DNA from: Cinclus cinclus
Lineage: Eukaryota > Chordata > Aves > Passeriformes > Cinclidae
Assembly (NCBI RefSeq): GCF_963662255.1
Contig: NC_085067.1
Location: 9,255,648 to 9,319,647, forward strand
Length of the DNA stretch: 64,000 bases
Reading direction: 5' to 3'
The position numbers and the translations under genes are program-made. Positions 12,501-23,229 of the stretch are shown piece after piece. The notes under the pieces were generated by a model that ran no database searches, was not told the DNA's origin, and saw only the letters and a list, made by a program, of their open reading frames with translations. The stretch's first letter is position 1. Every line of letters starts with the position of its first letter.

Positions 12501-13430
12501 ATGAAATAACAGGGCTCCTTTATGTTAGCAGTGGTAAGCATCTCGAGGTCCACCCATGAATACTGATACTTCCTCCTTCAAGGCATTTATTTACTTCTGT
12601 AATGTTAGCTGGGTGTCACATTAGTGGTCTGCATTGAGGAAGGAAAGGATGGTGGTCACCATGACTTAATTCAAACCAGTGATTACAGTCACTCTGATCT
12701 TTCTCAGGCTGCTACACCTCTAGATATTCCAAGAGGTCTCATCCCTTCTTTGCAGGTGTGTAGCAACCATCCTGTGGTTTGCTATTTGTTCCATGATGTG
12801 ACTGAGATGATACTCTTACTTAAGCAGTTCTTAAGTATTTAAGTTCTTTCACTAAGTTAGACATTTCAAAGGCAACAAGAGGCCTTCCTTAGAAAGTTGG
12901 ATAGTGGACCCTGGGCTCAGTGGGATATTTCTGTTCTCTCCCCTTTCTGAAGACTCAGGTTAAAAATGGTGTTTGCCTTCACTTTCCTACCTGACCTGAC
13001 CTTTCCTGTATGACAGAAACGGGAACTCCTTGCAGGTCCAGGGCTGAGGCTAGGACAGAGTCTCTGAGTCCCCTGTGCCTGTCACCACCAAAAACAGAGC
13101 TGATAATGGTCTAGCAAGGATCTGGAAACTCATCATTGACACATGCTCTGAAAGAGGCACAGAATGTTGGGGTAAAACTCCATTCTTTAAATGAGCAAGC
13201 CTAAATGGGACCACAAAAAACAGTCCCTGGTGGAAAGAGTTGCAGCCCATGCATGAACACAGCTCCTTGTTGGGTACTTCTGGGGGGGGACAGGCACCAT
13301 AGCAAGAGCTCATGACTCTCCCCATTACACTTAAAATCTGGTTTGGGGACATACAGAGCAGAAGCAGGAACCATACTTGCTGTAAATGGTTGAATAACAG
13401 CTGGAAATTATACATGTAAGGATGAGAATG
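12501..13430. other. Intronic sequence, no gene seen
   Basis: Unique intron up to the edge of the TGGA array. There is no transposon or exon-like block. Confidence 0.65.
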
Positions 13431-14386
13431 TGGATGGATCGATGGATGGATGGATGGATGATGAAGAGATGGATGGATGATGGATGGATGGATGATGGAT
13501 GGATGATGGAGAGATGGATGGATGGATGGATGGATGGATGGATGATGGAGAGATGGATGGATGGATGGATGGATGGATGGATGGATGATGGATGGATGGA
13601 TGATGGATGGATGATGGATGGATGGATGGATGATGGATGGATGGATGGATGGATGGATGGATGGATGATGGATGGATGGATGGATGGATGGATGGATGAT
13701 GGATGGATGGATGATGGATGGATGGATGATGGATGGATGATGGATGGATGGATGGATGATGGATGGATGATGGATGGATGGATGGATGATGGGTAGATGG
13801 ATGGATGGATGGATGATGGATGGATGGATGGATGGATGGATGATGGATGGATGGATGATGGATGGATGATGGATGGATGGATGGATGATGGATGGATGAT
13901 GGATGGATGGATGGATGATGGGTAGATGGATGGATGGATGGATGATGGATGGATGGATGGATGGATGGATGATGGATGGATGGATGGATGGATGATGGAT
14001 GGATGGATGGATGATGGATGGATGGATGGATGGATGATGGGTAGATGGATGGATGGATGGATGATGGATGGATGGATGATAGATGGATGGATGGATGATA
14101 GATGGATGGATGGATGGATGGATGGATGGATGGATGGATGGATGATGGATGGATGGATGGATGATGGATGGATGGATGATGGATGGATGGATGGGTGGAT
14201 GGATGCATGGATGGATGGATGATGGATGGATGGATGGATGGATGGATGATGGATGGATGATGGAGAGATGGATGGATGATGGATGGATGGATGGATGATG
14301 GATGGATGGATGGATGGATGGATGGATGGACGGATGGATGATGGATGGATGGATGGATGGATGGATGGATGGATGGATGGATGATG
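13431..14386 (+). repeat. TGGA tetranucleotide array with TGATGG interruptions
   Basis: About 956 bp are built almost entirely from GATG/GGAT units. Runs of GGATGGATGG are broken at irregular intervals by GATGATGG, a 3-bp phase shift. Rarer variants are informative: GAGAGATGG (about 13509, 13546, 14263), GATAGATGG (14078 and 14097) and GGGTAGATGG (13791, 13920, 14039). The GGGTAGATGG variant sits at intervals of 129 and 119 bp, so the central part is a higher-order repeat of about 120-130 bp. Long open frames reading Ile-His-Pro-Ser on the - strand and Met-Asp-Gly-Trp on the + strand are by-products of the repeat, not genes. The length is likely to vary between individuals. Confidence 0.98.
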
Positions 14387-17300
14387 AAACACGTCTGTGT
14401 TTTTCAGAGGTGGTCTCTAACCAGACATGGACTAGTTTCCCTTACACAAGGCCTAGGGAGGGCCCTGGTGATCCAGGCTGGGACACCAAGAAGCTCAGCA
14501 GCAGGGCTGGGTGAAGCCTGGGAGGGCAGGTGGGTCCCACCCTGCTGCAGCCGCTCTGGCAGTCCCCGAGCAGCCGGAGCCTGGCTCCTCATCCTGCTCT
14601 GCTCCCAGCCTGGGCTCTGCAGGCTGCTTGCACAGATTGATTGGTACAATGGAGAGCTTTGCAAGGTGTAATTTTAAAGGCTGTGTTTCTCACTGTGCAA
14701 CCATCAAAATGCAAAGGGTCAGGAGAAGCCTATATTTTTTTGCAATTCAGCTTTTGAAGTGTGCTGAAATACGCTTCATTTGCTGCAATTGCCAACAGCT
14801 TGGTGTTTCATACTGCTCTTAACAGGAGCTGGGGAACAGAGTGAGTCTGTTACACTTTCTGTGGTGTATAATGTATGTATGATTCTGGGGTGTGATGAGT
14901 TTATGCCAAATTTATCTTTGATTTCTGTATAAACAGCACAGATATAATGATGGGCTGCATTCTCTGTGAAACTTAGATAAAACAGAGCTACAGACCTCCT
15001 TCAGAGTACCTTCTGTGTGCTGTGGATCTAAGGTTGCCCAAGCATATAATGAAGGAGAAGAGGATCTGGAAATAAATGCCTGTTTCTTCCTCTCCCACCC
15101 CCGCCTGGCAAGGATGCTGTTTATTCTTAGCCTATGTTGCTTCTGCTCCTGCTCCTGCCAGCAGAGCCCCATCACTTGGTGTGTCTGCAATAACAATGCT
15201 AAATAGCCAAATTCTCCCCGGGAGCACAGGGGGGGAGCTCTGCTCTTTTGGTGGATCTCCCCCACTTAAGACTGTAGGGGATGAGTTCCTCTACTCCAGT
15301 TTATTGAGCAAGTACAGCAGCAGACTCTGGATCAGCTCGGGGGCAGCAGGAAATGACCAGCAGTGCTATAGAATAAGTGAGTGAAAGACACCCTTGTTCT
15401 GTATCATCGAGATGATTAGAAAATAGAAAACAATTTAATACTGTTTTTAGTTATTTGTTCAATTTAGATTTTTTTTTTTTGTCAACAGAAAATTGAAAGA
15501 ATGTGCAAGTGTTCGCTTTTTGTTCTTTCACAAAAGAGTTTTAGAACAGAAAAAATACTTTTAATTAAAGGTAGGAAGGAGACATAAGATGTTGTCTTTG
15601 TTGTTTTACCTCTGTTTTGCCATACAAGTAAACAAAAAAAAATAAACTTCATTTCTGGCAGGCATGTCAGATCCCAGGATGATGGCATGGAGGCATGGAT
15701 CCTCAGAAGCTGGCAGTTTCTTGGAGCATCTGCATTGGTTGTCATAAGATTGTATATCAAGAGGCAAACAGAGAGCCTCTTCTAATGTTTTATTGTATCT
15801 CTCAGGTAATAAGATTTTTCTTCCCTGAGGTGAAAAATGTCTTTGTATTAATAATGTTTGGAGTCCACACATGGTGTGAATTCCTTTTTCATATTTACTG
15901 TCTAAACTCATGTGCTGTAAATATTCTTCCTCCTCATTACTTCACCTCTGATTTGCTTTCCTTGTGCTGCTCCCCTGTTTAGGCAGTCGTGGTGTGCATG
16001 GCCTCGTTAGAAATGCAGTGGAGAGCTCTTGCTCCAGACCCAAACCACTGTGTTGGACCACCTCTAATGCTGTGGTCGACATGGGAGTGCTGTATAAGGA
16101 GTATTTGTCTAGCTAGTATTTGTCTAGTATTTTGTCTTGCAGTAGCAGGAGAGGTACAAATAGAAGTTTTGAAAAGACAGCTGTTAATCATGATTGAAAT
16201 CAGAAGTAACAACCCTTGATTTACACTGTTGTTTTTTTGTTATTTCTTACTATGCAGTTCTCCTTTTATTTGTTTTCATACAGCCAGATTTGTTCTTGAT
16301 CATTGATAAAATATGTTTTCTTTGCAATCTGATATTCAGTTCTGCATGAAATCTGCTGCTCTTTTCTGTCTGGTTGAAGACAGTCAGGGCTGTGTTTGCT
16401 GGGCAGGGCAGGACCTGGGGCTGTTTGTGCAGCCCAGCCACTCTGGATGTCAGTGCCTGCCTGGGGATGGCCCAGCAGAGCTGGACTGTGCTGGGATAAC
16501 TGGGATCTCTCTGGCTTCAGCCAGGCTTTCTTCTCCCAGGCTGTTGCTCCCTGGCCTTTGGAGCATCTTGCACTCACCAGCAGCTGCCTGATTTGTCTGT
16601 GCTTCTGCCTGGATCCATGTGTGCCTTGCTGAGGAAAAGGGTGTGCCTGCCAGAAGGGACAAAAATCCCCGTTCTTGAGTCCTGTTCCATGCTGAGAAAA
16701 GCCCAGAGAGCAAATGGAGGCAGGACCTAAGGAGCAGGTGGAGATTTGTGGTCCCTGCTCGGGACCAACTCCTGTCATGAGTGGGCTGGGCTGTAGCTGT
16801 TCAGGATTTTGGGGTTTGGGGGTTGGGAAGCATTCCTAATGGCACATGTAGGAGTCAGCTGAGCTGAGCTGACCTAGGGAATGCACTCAGCCAGCTAGGA
16901 GCTGTGACTGCCTCACCCTTGCAAAAGCTGGATAAATAATGACAGGCAGAAGTGAAAGCCCAGAATTCTCCTCCCCACAGCAGGGTTCTGCCATCTCTCA
17001 GGGAGCAGTGTCCCCTTCCTTTAGGACTCTGGTAAAGGCTCAGCTTGCTGGCTGTGCTGTAACAGGGAGAAGTGTTAGTATTCATAACTTTAAAGTATAA
17101 TGTAGTGAAATAGTCCTTTAATTCCATGTGGCGGAGAAGCTCAGACACCTCAGAACTACACTATAGATGCACTGCTGCCAAATGGTGTGGAGTTTTTAAA
17201 TTAAAATATATTTTAAAATAAAAAAGGTCAGGAGAGCAAATTTAGGGTATTTTTGACATGATATATGAGCCCTGTGAAAAAGGTTTTTGTCAAATTCTCA

Positions 17301-19128
17301 GTGGGTTTGTTTATTTTGCTTTTTGTTATCTGCTACTGTGGAATTATCTAAAGTGGTTTAGGGGTCCAGCACAGCCAACTGTGGTCCTGAGAGGATGATG
17401 CTCCCTGGAGTCTGGGGCTCAGCTGCCCTTCCATCCTCCATTACATCTCTTAACATGATCAACTCTCTGTCCTTTCTTCTTTTCCTGTCTGAGAGAAAAG
17501 GCCACAGAGAGCCCTGCTGTCATGGATTACCCTTAGAAGTGTTTTATGGCTTCTGTCCCTCTCCTCTCATGTCACAGAAATGTCTGGCTGGCACAGTAAC
17601 TCTGGCACAGTTCCTCTAGGTCTGTCCAACTCCTAAGCCTGAGAGTTTAGTTCCACTTTAGCCTGTAACACTGAATGACAGAAGAAGCAGAGCAAAGCGC
17701 TGCTTTCCCTGGACACAGAACAATATTCAGTTTGCACTTTGTGACAGTGAAAGTCGGGCTGAGTGTTTCCCTGCTGCAAAAATAATTCTGCTATATTCCA
17801 AGTCACCTGAAAACCTCTCCGTAGGCTGAAAGCAGAGTTCCTGATAGCACTTGCAATGGCAGCAGTTTTATGTTGATGTTTCTGCATCTATTTTGGTTTA
17901 TTCATAATTTCTGGATGGTTTCTGTGTGATCTTCAGGCCTGAACAAGTGTCTGTTTCTTCATCCAATGGTCCCTCTTGGTGTTCCATATCTTGTGTCTCT
18001 CCTGTCTGTGCTCTGTGTCCCTCTCACTGTCTGTGTCCCTCTGCCAGTCTCCAGCTTTGCCTCCATTCCTCATTACTCTGCAGGGCTTCAGTGTTGTGGC
18101 TGAACTTCTGTGACCCAGTCCAAGAGCAGAAAGTGCTCCAAACCACATTATGGCTGAGGCCAAACTCCCCCCAGCCCCTCTCACACCCCCTTCTCAGCAA
18201 GGCAGGGCAGGAAAGAAGCAGATTGTGAGGTAAAGGCAAGGAAGTCACCCATTATTGTCATGGGCAAAACAATCTCCACTTGGGGGAAATAAATTCAATT
18301 TATTGTCCGTAAAAATAGATTTGAGTAGTCAAAATGACAACAAAAATTGCAATGCCACCCTCTGCCCCTCAGCTCAGCTTCCTTCCTGCATCCCTGGCCG
18401 TGGTGCAATGGAATCCATCATCACCACTGGGGAAACTGCCCTGATAGAAAAATCCTCCAAACAGTCCAGTTTTGGAGGAAGACCTATTCCTCTCGCTGTC
18501 TGGGGCAGGTGTGGTAAAGAGTCAGAAATAAAACTCTCTGCTGAGCCCAGCCCAGCCCTCAGCTGGCAACCATCCTTCCAAATCTGCTTTTTTTGCCTTT
18601 TCCTTTAAAATAAATGACTTTAGTAGTTATGACTTTATCCAGTTCTGCTTGACTTCTGGTATCCTCCAACAGATTGAAAGGCATTATAAACTAATAGGTT
18701 CTGTAGTGCAATGAAAGATTAAGAAAATGCAATGCTAAGAATGACCAAAAGCCAGAAGAGTTTTGGAGCTGTGGGTGTGCCCCAGGATTGTGTTGTTCAG
18801 CCTGGGCAAGTGGTCTGGAGGTGATTTTTTTGCACATAGCCCATCTGTCTGTAGGGGAGTCCTTGAGACTGTGCACATTCCTTGTGAGTCAGAGGCATTA
18901 TGAGTTTTTAGGGTTTTGGGCTTTCAGTCTAGAAAATGTCTGTATTTCCTCTTTGTGAGACCCTTTAGATGGATCCCTTCATGGATAAATTCATTCCCAC
19001 TGTGCAGTGAAAGCACGGAGTCAAACACACTTTTTCTAAACCCTTTTTCAGTCCTTGCCTGGTGCAAATTAGAAGATTAATGCTGTGCTGATGTGGGAGG
19101 TTTCTCAGTGAGACCTTTGTAGAAGCGC
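14387..19128. other. Intronic sequence, no gene seen
   Basis: Unique intron with GC-rich patches at about 14440-14640 and 16380-16600. A poly-T of about 12 lies near 15469. Open frames up to 170 codons (16266-16778, - strand) show no domain and overlap others on both strands, so they are treated as chance. Confidence 0.65.
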
Positions 19129-19384
19129 AGAATGTCCTGAGCTGGAAGGGACCCTCGAGGATCACCCAGTGCAGCCCCTGGCCCTGCACAGACACCCCAA
19201 CAATCCCTCCCTGGGCATCCCTGGCAGCTCCTGGAGCTCTGGCAGCCTCGGGGCCGTGCCCATTCCCTGAGGAGCCTGGGCAGTGCCCACCACTCTCTGG
19301 GGGAAGAACCTTTCCCTAAAACCCAACCTGACCCTGCCCTGGCCCAGCCCCAGCTGTTCCCTCAGTGTCATTGCCACTTCCCAG
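19129..19384 (-). mobile_element. CR1 LINE, 5'-truncated copy
   Basis: The + strand carries the typical antisense CR1 text: AGAATGTCCTGAGCTGGAAG, GGACCCTCGAGGATCACCCA, GTGCAGCCCCTGGCCCTGCA, then GGAGCTCTGGCAGCCTCGGG and GTGCCCACCACTCTCTGGGG. This is followed by GAAGAACCTTTCCCTAAAAC, CCAACCTGACCCTGCCCTGG and CAGCTGTTCCCTCAGTGTCA. The element therefore points left, with its 3' end near 19129 and its truncated 5' side near 19384. It is less decayed than the other CR1 pieces in the window. This class is a hallmark of bird genomes. Confidence 0.85.
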
Positions 19385-22045
19385 GTGCCTTGAGGAGGCA
19401 TAATGTGATTTTCATGTTGGGGTTGCTGTTTGCATGGGGTACCCTGCCAGGAAACTTAGAGGAACAAGAGTTGTCAACATTGCACTTCATTTTTTTTCCA
19501 AGGACAGTTGTATTTCCAAGGGGAGACTGATTTTAGGGTCCCTGTGTGTCCCAGGGTGATGCACCAGATGCACACAGTGTAAATAAAGACCCGGTGTGTA
19601 TTCTGTGGACCTTTTTAGCAGCACTATGTTATTTCAGCATTGTTCTAAGCATTTTAATCAGTGCAAATAGATGGAAATGAAATGACCCATGGTCTGTCCA
19701 CATTAAGTGTTCTCATGTGCGTTTGAGTGTAACTTCAGGTTCTTAAGAGAAGACAACGAGCACATTTCCATGCTTTACTTTTTAAATTTAACACAGATTG
19801 ATGGTTTCTGGAATAAAATGTAAACCCTCAACAGTTTGGCATGTGGAGAAACTCAACTTGGAAAAGAAGAAAGGAAAATATGGAAAGCTTATGAATCTTA
19901 ACTTGGACTTATTTCTGAGTTTGCTGTTTAGTCCACGCAGTTCACTTTTTTCTACAGAGTTGCAGGCTCAGATATCTTCATCATGTTCTCTTACTCCTTG
20001 TAAATTGTGTCTAGAAAAATGACACCTGCTGGGTTTTTCTTCTCTTCTCTGTAAATAGGTTGATTTTGTGATGTAGAAGAATTATAAAACTGGGCTGTTA
20101 TGATTAGTTAGCAAATAACTAATGTGTGAAGATTGTGTACAAACTAAAATTAGGTTCCAGAAATAAAATCTGAGACTGGAAAAAAAACTTCTTAACACTT
20201 TGCTTGCAACAGGAATTTTTCCATCATTGGGTGGATGTTGACAAAAGACCAAGTCAGGGAAACTTGATCCATTTTCCTTTGGGTGGTTAAATGTTAAACT
20301 TGGGGCCATAAAATTACAGGACACAGAGGTCCTAGATAAGATCAGTGAGTTATATATGAAGTGTAAGACTTCTTGAATTCATTATCCTCCCCTCTGCCTC
20401 CAAGAACTGCTCCCAAGATCTCTTAGATCTGACCAATAAACTGTTCCATTGGAAATAAAAATCATTTTACTGGAAATGTTCTGGCTGAGCTGTGGAAGAT
20501 TTAGTTTATTTATTGAATTGTAAGTGTCTGACAAATAGCTCTGGTCCTTCTGCTGTGTTTTCTTTGAGCTGAGAGTATGCCTGTGCCATTTTTTGCAGTT
20601 GTGCTCCTGCATTGCAACTCAGTTGTGCATTGGAACTTCTGGTTTCATGGATTTTATGTCCTTACCTTGATTTGACTGATAGAGAGCACCCAAATCTTCC
20701 CTTTTCTAGTTAGGGGAGTAAGGGATTACGGAGAAGTGTCACACAAATACTAAACTTGCAGATGCAGTTTGCTCTGGCAGTGATAGGGAAGAAATGATGA
20801 CCTGAGTGTGAGGATGCTTTTTGTGCTCTTTCAGTGACCTTGGGAGGGAGTGGCTGTGGCTGTGGGTGAACAGAGTGTACTGGTGGGAAAACATCAGCAG
20901 AAGTGTAGGTTTTGTTTGTGTGCACCTGTAAAAGTGCATTTGTATGAATTTTTGTGTGTGCTTGTTTCTGGGAGAACTGGAAATTAATTAAAGAGAGAAG
21001 AAAGAGGGGGGAAAAAAAGGTGATGGAGAGTGTTGGAGGAGGAACCTTTGGTCTCCAGTCATGGCATGGAGATGAGTGAATATCTGCTACAGTACAGTCT
21101 GAATGGAACTTACCATCATCATATTAACAATTAGAATAAGTTAGCAGGAGTTGTTTGGTGTTTGTTATATGGATATTGATAAGTGTAGTAGGTCTCTCAT
21201 AAAATATTTTATTAGGTACCTCACCAAGTATTTTCTCTGCATTTACCTCTGCTTTCAGTATTTATGTGTGTGATTTTAAGTCTAAATTTCTGAAAGAGAC
21301 TTCTTGCCAGTATTAACCTCCAGAGTTAGCTCAAACAAACCATCAGCAAGGCTAAATGAAAATTTTAGTACATTCAAGGGAAATACAGGGAAGGAGACTT
21401 TAAAACAGAAATATGCATTTTCAGCATTGTAGTGGATGTGGATCGTACCTTCCTTTTGCTGCCTAGGTCTGTAAATTCTCATGGACATATGTAATGGGTG
21501 TCTATGGTGAATGTTTCTCTCTATGCTATGTGATGACCTGAACAGTCCAAAGTGTAAGAGAAAGCAGATGTGTTCTCAATTGTGATGAAAACATAGTTTA
21601 GGAGAGGATTTTTTTATTTTTTTTTTGGTACTTTTTAGTTATTACAATGCCAGTAAAGTTCATTAAAGCTGGCTAGAAAACAAAAGCAGTTTGATACCTA
21701 TTAAGTAGATCCTGTTGTTTTATGAACATTGGGGTTTATTAGCCAGGAATTGTTTAGAGTACCAGGCAGTGTGGTTTGGGGCTAGTCGAGGAAAAGAAAG
21801 GCTGCTCTGGAGTGGTGATCTGTTCTTCCCCTGGGGAGATTCCCATTGATCTCAGGTCCTCAGTGCTCATGTGCTGTAATGAGGGAGAAACTGGTGCTGT
21901 GAATGCTGCATTGTGGTGAAAACTCTAAAAGCTTCATCCATAGCAGAAATACCTTGAGAAGTCTGAAAGTTTCAAATGGAGGTCTCAAGCTGTGATTTTC
22001 TTGGGACACGAGTGTTGCCTCCTCCTGCCTGCAGCACATGGAGCT
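19385..22045. other. Intronic sequence, no gene seen
   Basis: Unique AT-rich intron with short A-rich and T-rich runs (for example 21608-21627). No exon-like block or recognised transposon. Confidence 0.65.
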
Positions 22046-23004
22046 CATGGTGTCCCTGGGCCTGTGTCCATGGTGTCCCTGGGGCTGTGTCCATGGTGTC
22101 CCTGGGGCTGTGTCCGTGGTGTCCAGGGCTGTGTCTGTGGTGTCCCTGGGGCAGTGTCTGTGGTGTCCAGGGCTGGTCTGTGGTGTCCCTGTGTCCATGG
22201 TGTCCAGGACTGTGTCTGTGGTGTCCAGGGCTGTGTCCGTGGTGTCCGGGGCTGTGTCCGTGGTGTCCCTGGGGCTGTGTCCGTGGTGTCCAGGGCTGTG
22301 TCCGTGGTGTCCCTGGGGCTGTGTCCGTGGTGTCCAGGGCTGTGTCCGTGGTGTCCCTGGGGCTGTGTCCATGGTGTCCCTGGGGCTGTGTCCATGGTGT
22401 CCAGGGCTGTGTCTGTGGTGTCCCTGGGGCTGTGTCCGTGGTGTCCAGGGCTGTGTCTGTGGTGTCCAGGGCTGTGTCCATGGTGTCCAGGGCTGTGTCC
22501 ATGGTGTCCCTGGGGCTGTGTCCATGGTGTCCAGGGCTGTGTCTGTGGTGTCCCTGGGGCTGTGTCCGTGGTGTCCAGGGCTGTGTCCGTGGTGTCCCTG
22601 GGCCTGTGTCCATGGTGTCCCTGGGGCTGTGTCCGTGGTGTCCCTGGGGCTGTGTCCGTGGTGTCCAGGGCTGTGTCCGTGGTGTCCCTGGGGCTGTGTC
22701 CGTGGTGTCCCTGGGGCTGTGTCCATGGTGTCCAGGGCTGTGTCTGTGGTGTCCCTGGGGCTGTGTCCGTGGTGTCCAGGGCTGTGTCTGTGGTGTCCCT
22801 GGGGCTGTGTCCGTGGTGTCCCTGGGGCTGTGTCCATGGTGTCCAGGGCTGTGTCTGTGGTGTCCCTGGGGCTGTGTCTGTGGTGTCCAGGGCTGTGTCT
22901 GTGGTGTCCCTGGGGCTGTGTCTGTGGTGTCCCTGGGGCTGTGTTCATGGTGTCCAGGACTGTGTCTGTGGTGCCCAGGGCTGTGTCCATGGTGTCCCTG
23001 GGAC
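22046..23004 (+). repeat. 21/23-bp minisatellite just upstream of exon 3
   Basis: About 959 bp are made of roughly 43 units. The long unit reads GTGTCCNTGGTGTCCCTGGG then GCT (23 bp). The short unit reads GTGTCCNTGGTGTCCAGGGC then T (21 bp). The two lengths are interspersed. The variable dinucleotide in each unit is CG, CA or TG. By hand count these occur about 16, 13 and 14 times, the pattern left by deamination of a methylated CpG on either strand. The + strand is G-rich and almost lacks A. The array ends 123 nt before exon 3. Stop codons are nearly absent in all + frames and in at least two - frames, which explains the 350-480 codon open frames seen here; they are not independent genes. 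Confidence 0.97.
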
Positions 23005-23127
23005 TCTGCCCTGGCACAGGGACACACTGCTGCTGGGACGTGGGAGGAGTTAAAGGAGAGTGGGACAAGGACACTCACCTGGACCAGGCTCAGCTCTTGC
23101 TCTCTTTGTGTTTCCTCTGTGCTGCAG

Positions 23128-23229
23128 CTCAAGCCAGGCCAGAACAGCTGCCGAGACAGCGACAGCGAGAGCGCCAGCGGCGAGTCCAAGGGCTTCCAGC
23201 GGAGCAGCTCCCGGGAAAGGCTCAGCGAT
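23128..23229 (+). CDS. AUTS2: AUTS2 coding exon (exon 3 by human numbering)
   Basis: This exon encodes 34 residues in phase 0: [20 protein letters not shown] then [18 protein letters not shown]2 is a subunit of the PCGF3/5-type PRC1 complex, where it recruits casein kinase 2 and p300 to turn the complex into an activator. It also acts in the cytoplasm on Rac1 signalling in neurite growth and neuronal migration. The exon is bounded by CTGTGCTGCAG on the left and GAT|GTAAGTGC on the right, both strong splice sites. The peptide matches the AUTS2 N-terminal region as I recall it (about residues 175-208); the human protein appears to have His where this one has Gln in GFQRSS. The acidic serine run [10 protein letters not shown] fits casein kinase 2 sites, and [10 protein letters not shown] is basic and SR-like. 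It is 102 nt, so skipping keeps the frame. It is much more GC-rich than the flanking intron. Confidence 0.93.

Larger units (their letters stand above)
1..23127 (+). other. AUTS2: AUTS2 intron 2, 3' part
   Basis: This stretch precedes the first recognised exon and ends in a good 3' splice site: a pyrimidine-rich run (CTTTGTGTTTCCTCTGTGCTG) followed by CAG at 23125-23127. No exon-like block that fits the AUTS2 protein was found in it, so it is read as the distal part of the intron between exons 2 and 3. The intron begins outside the window. It contains CR1 fragments, two large tandem arrays and several AT-rich, motif-dense blocks listed separately. AUTS2 introns are known to be very large in amniotes and to harbour developmental enhancers, which fits the absence of other genes. 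The intron number is inferred from human exon order recalled from memory. Confidence 0.85.

Noticed and set aside
13331..14392. 353-codon - strand frame rich in Ile-His-Pro-Ser, and overlapping + strand Met-Asp-Gly-Trp frames
   Set aside because: They are translations of the TGGA array in several frames, not genes.
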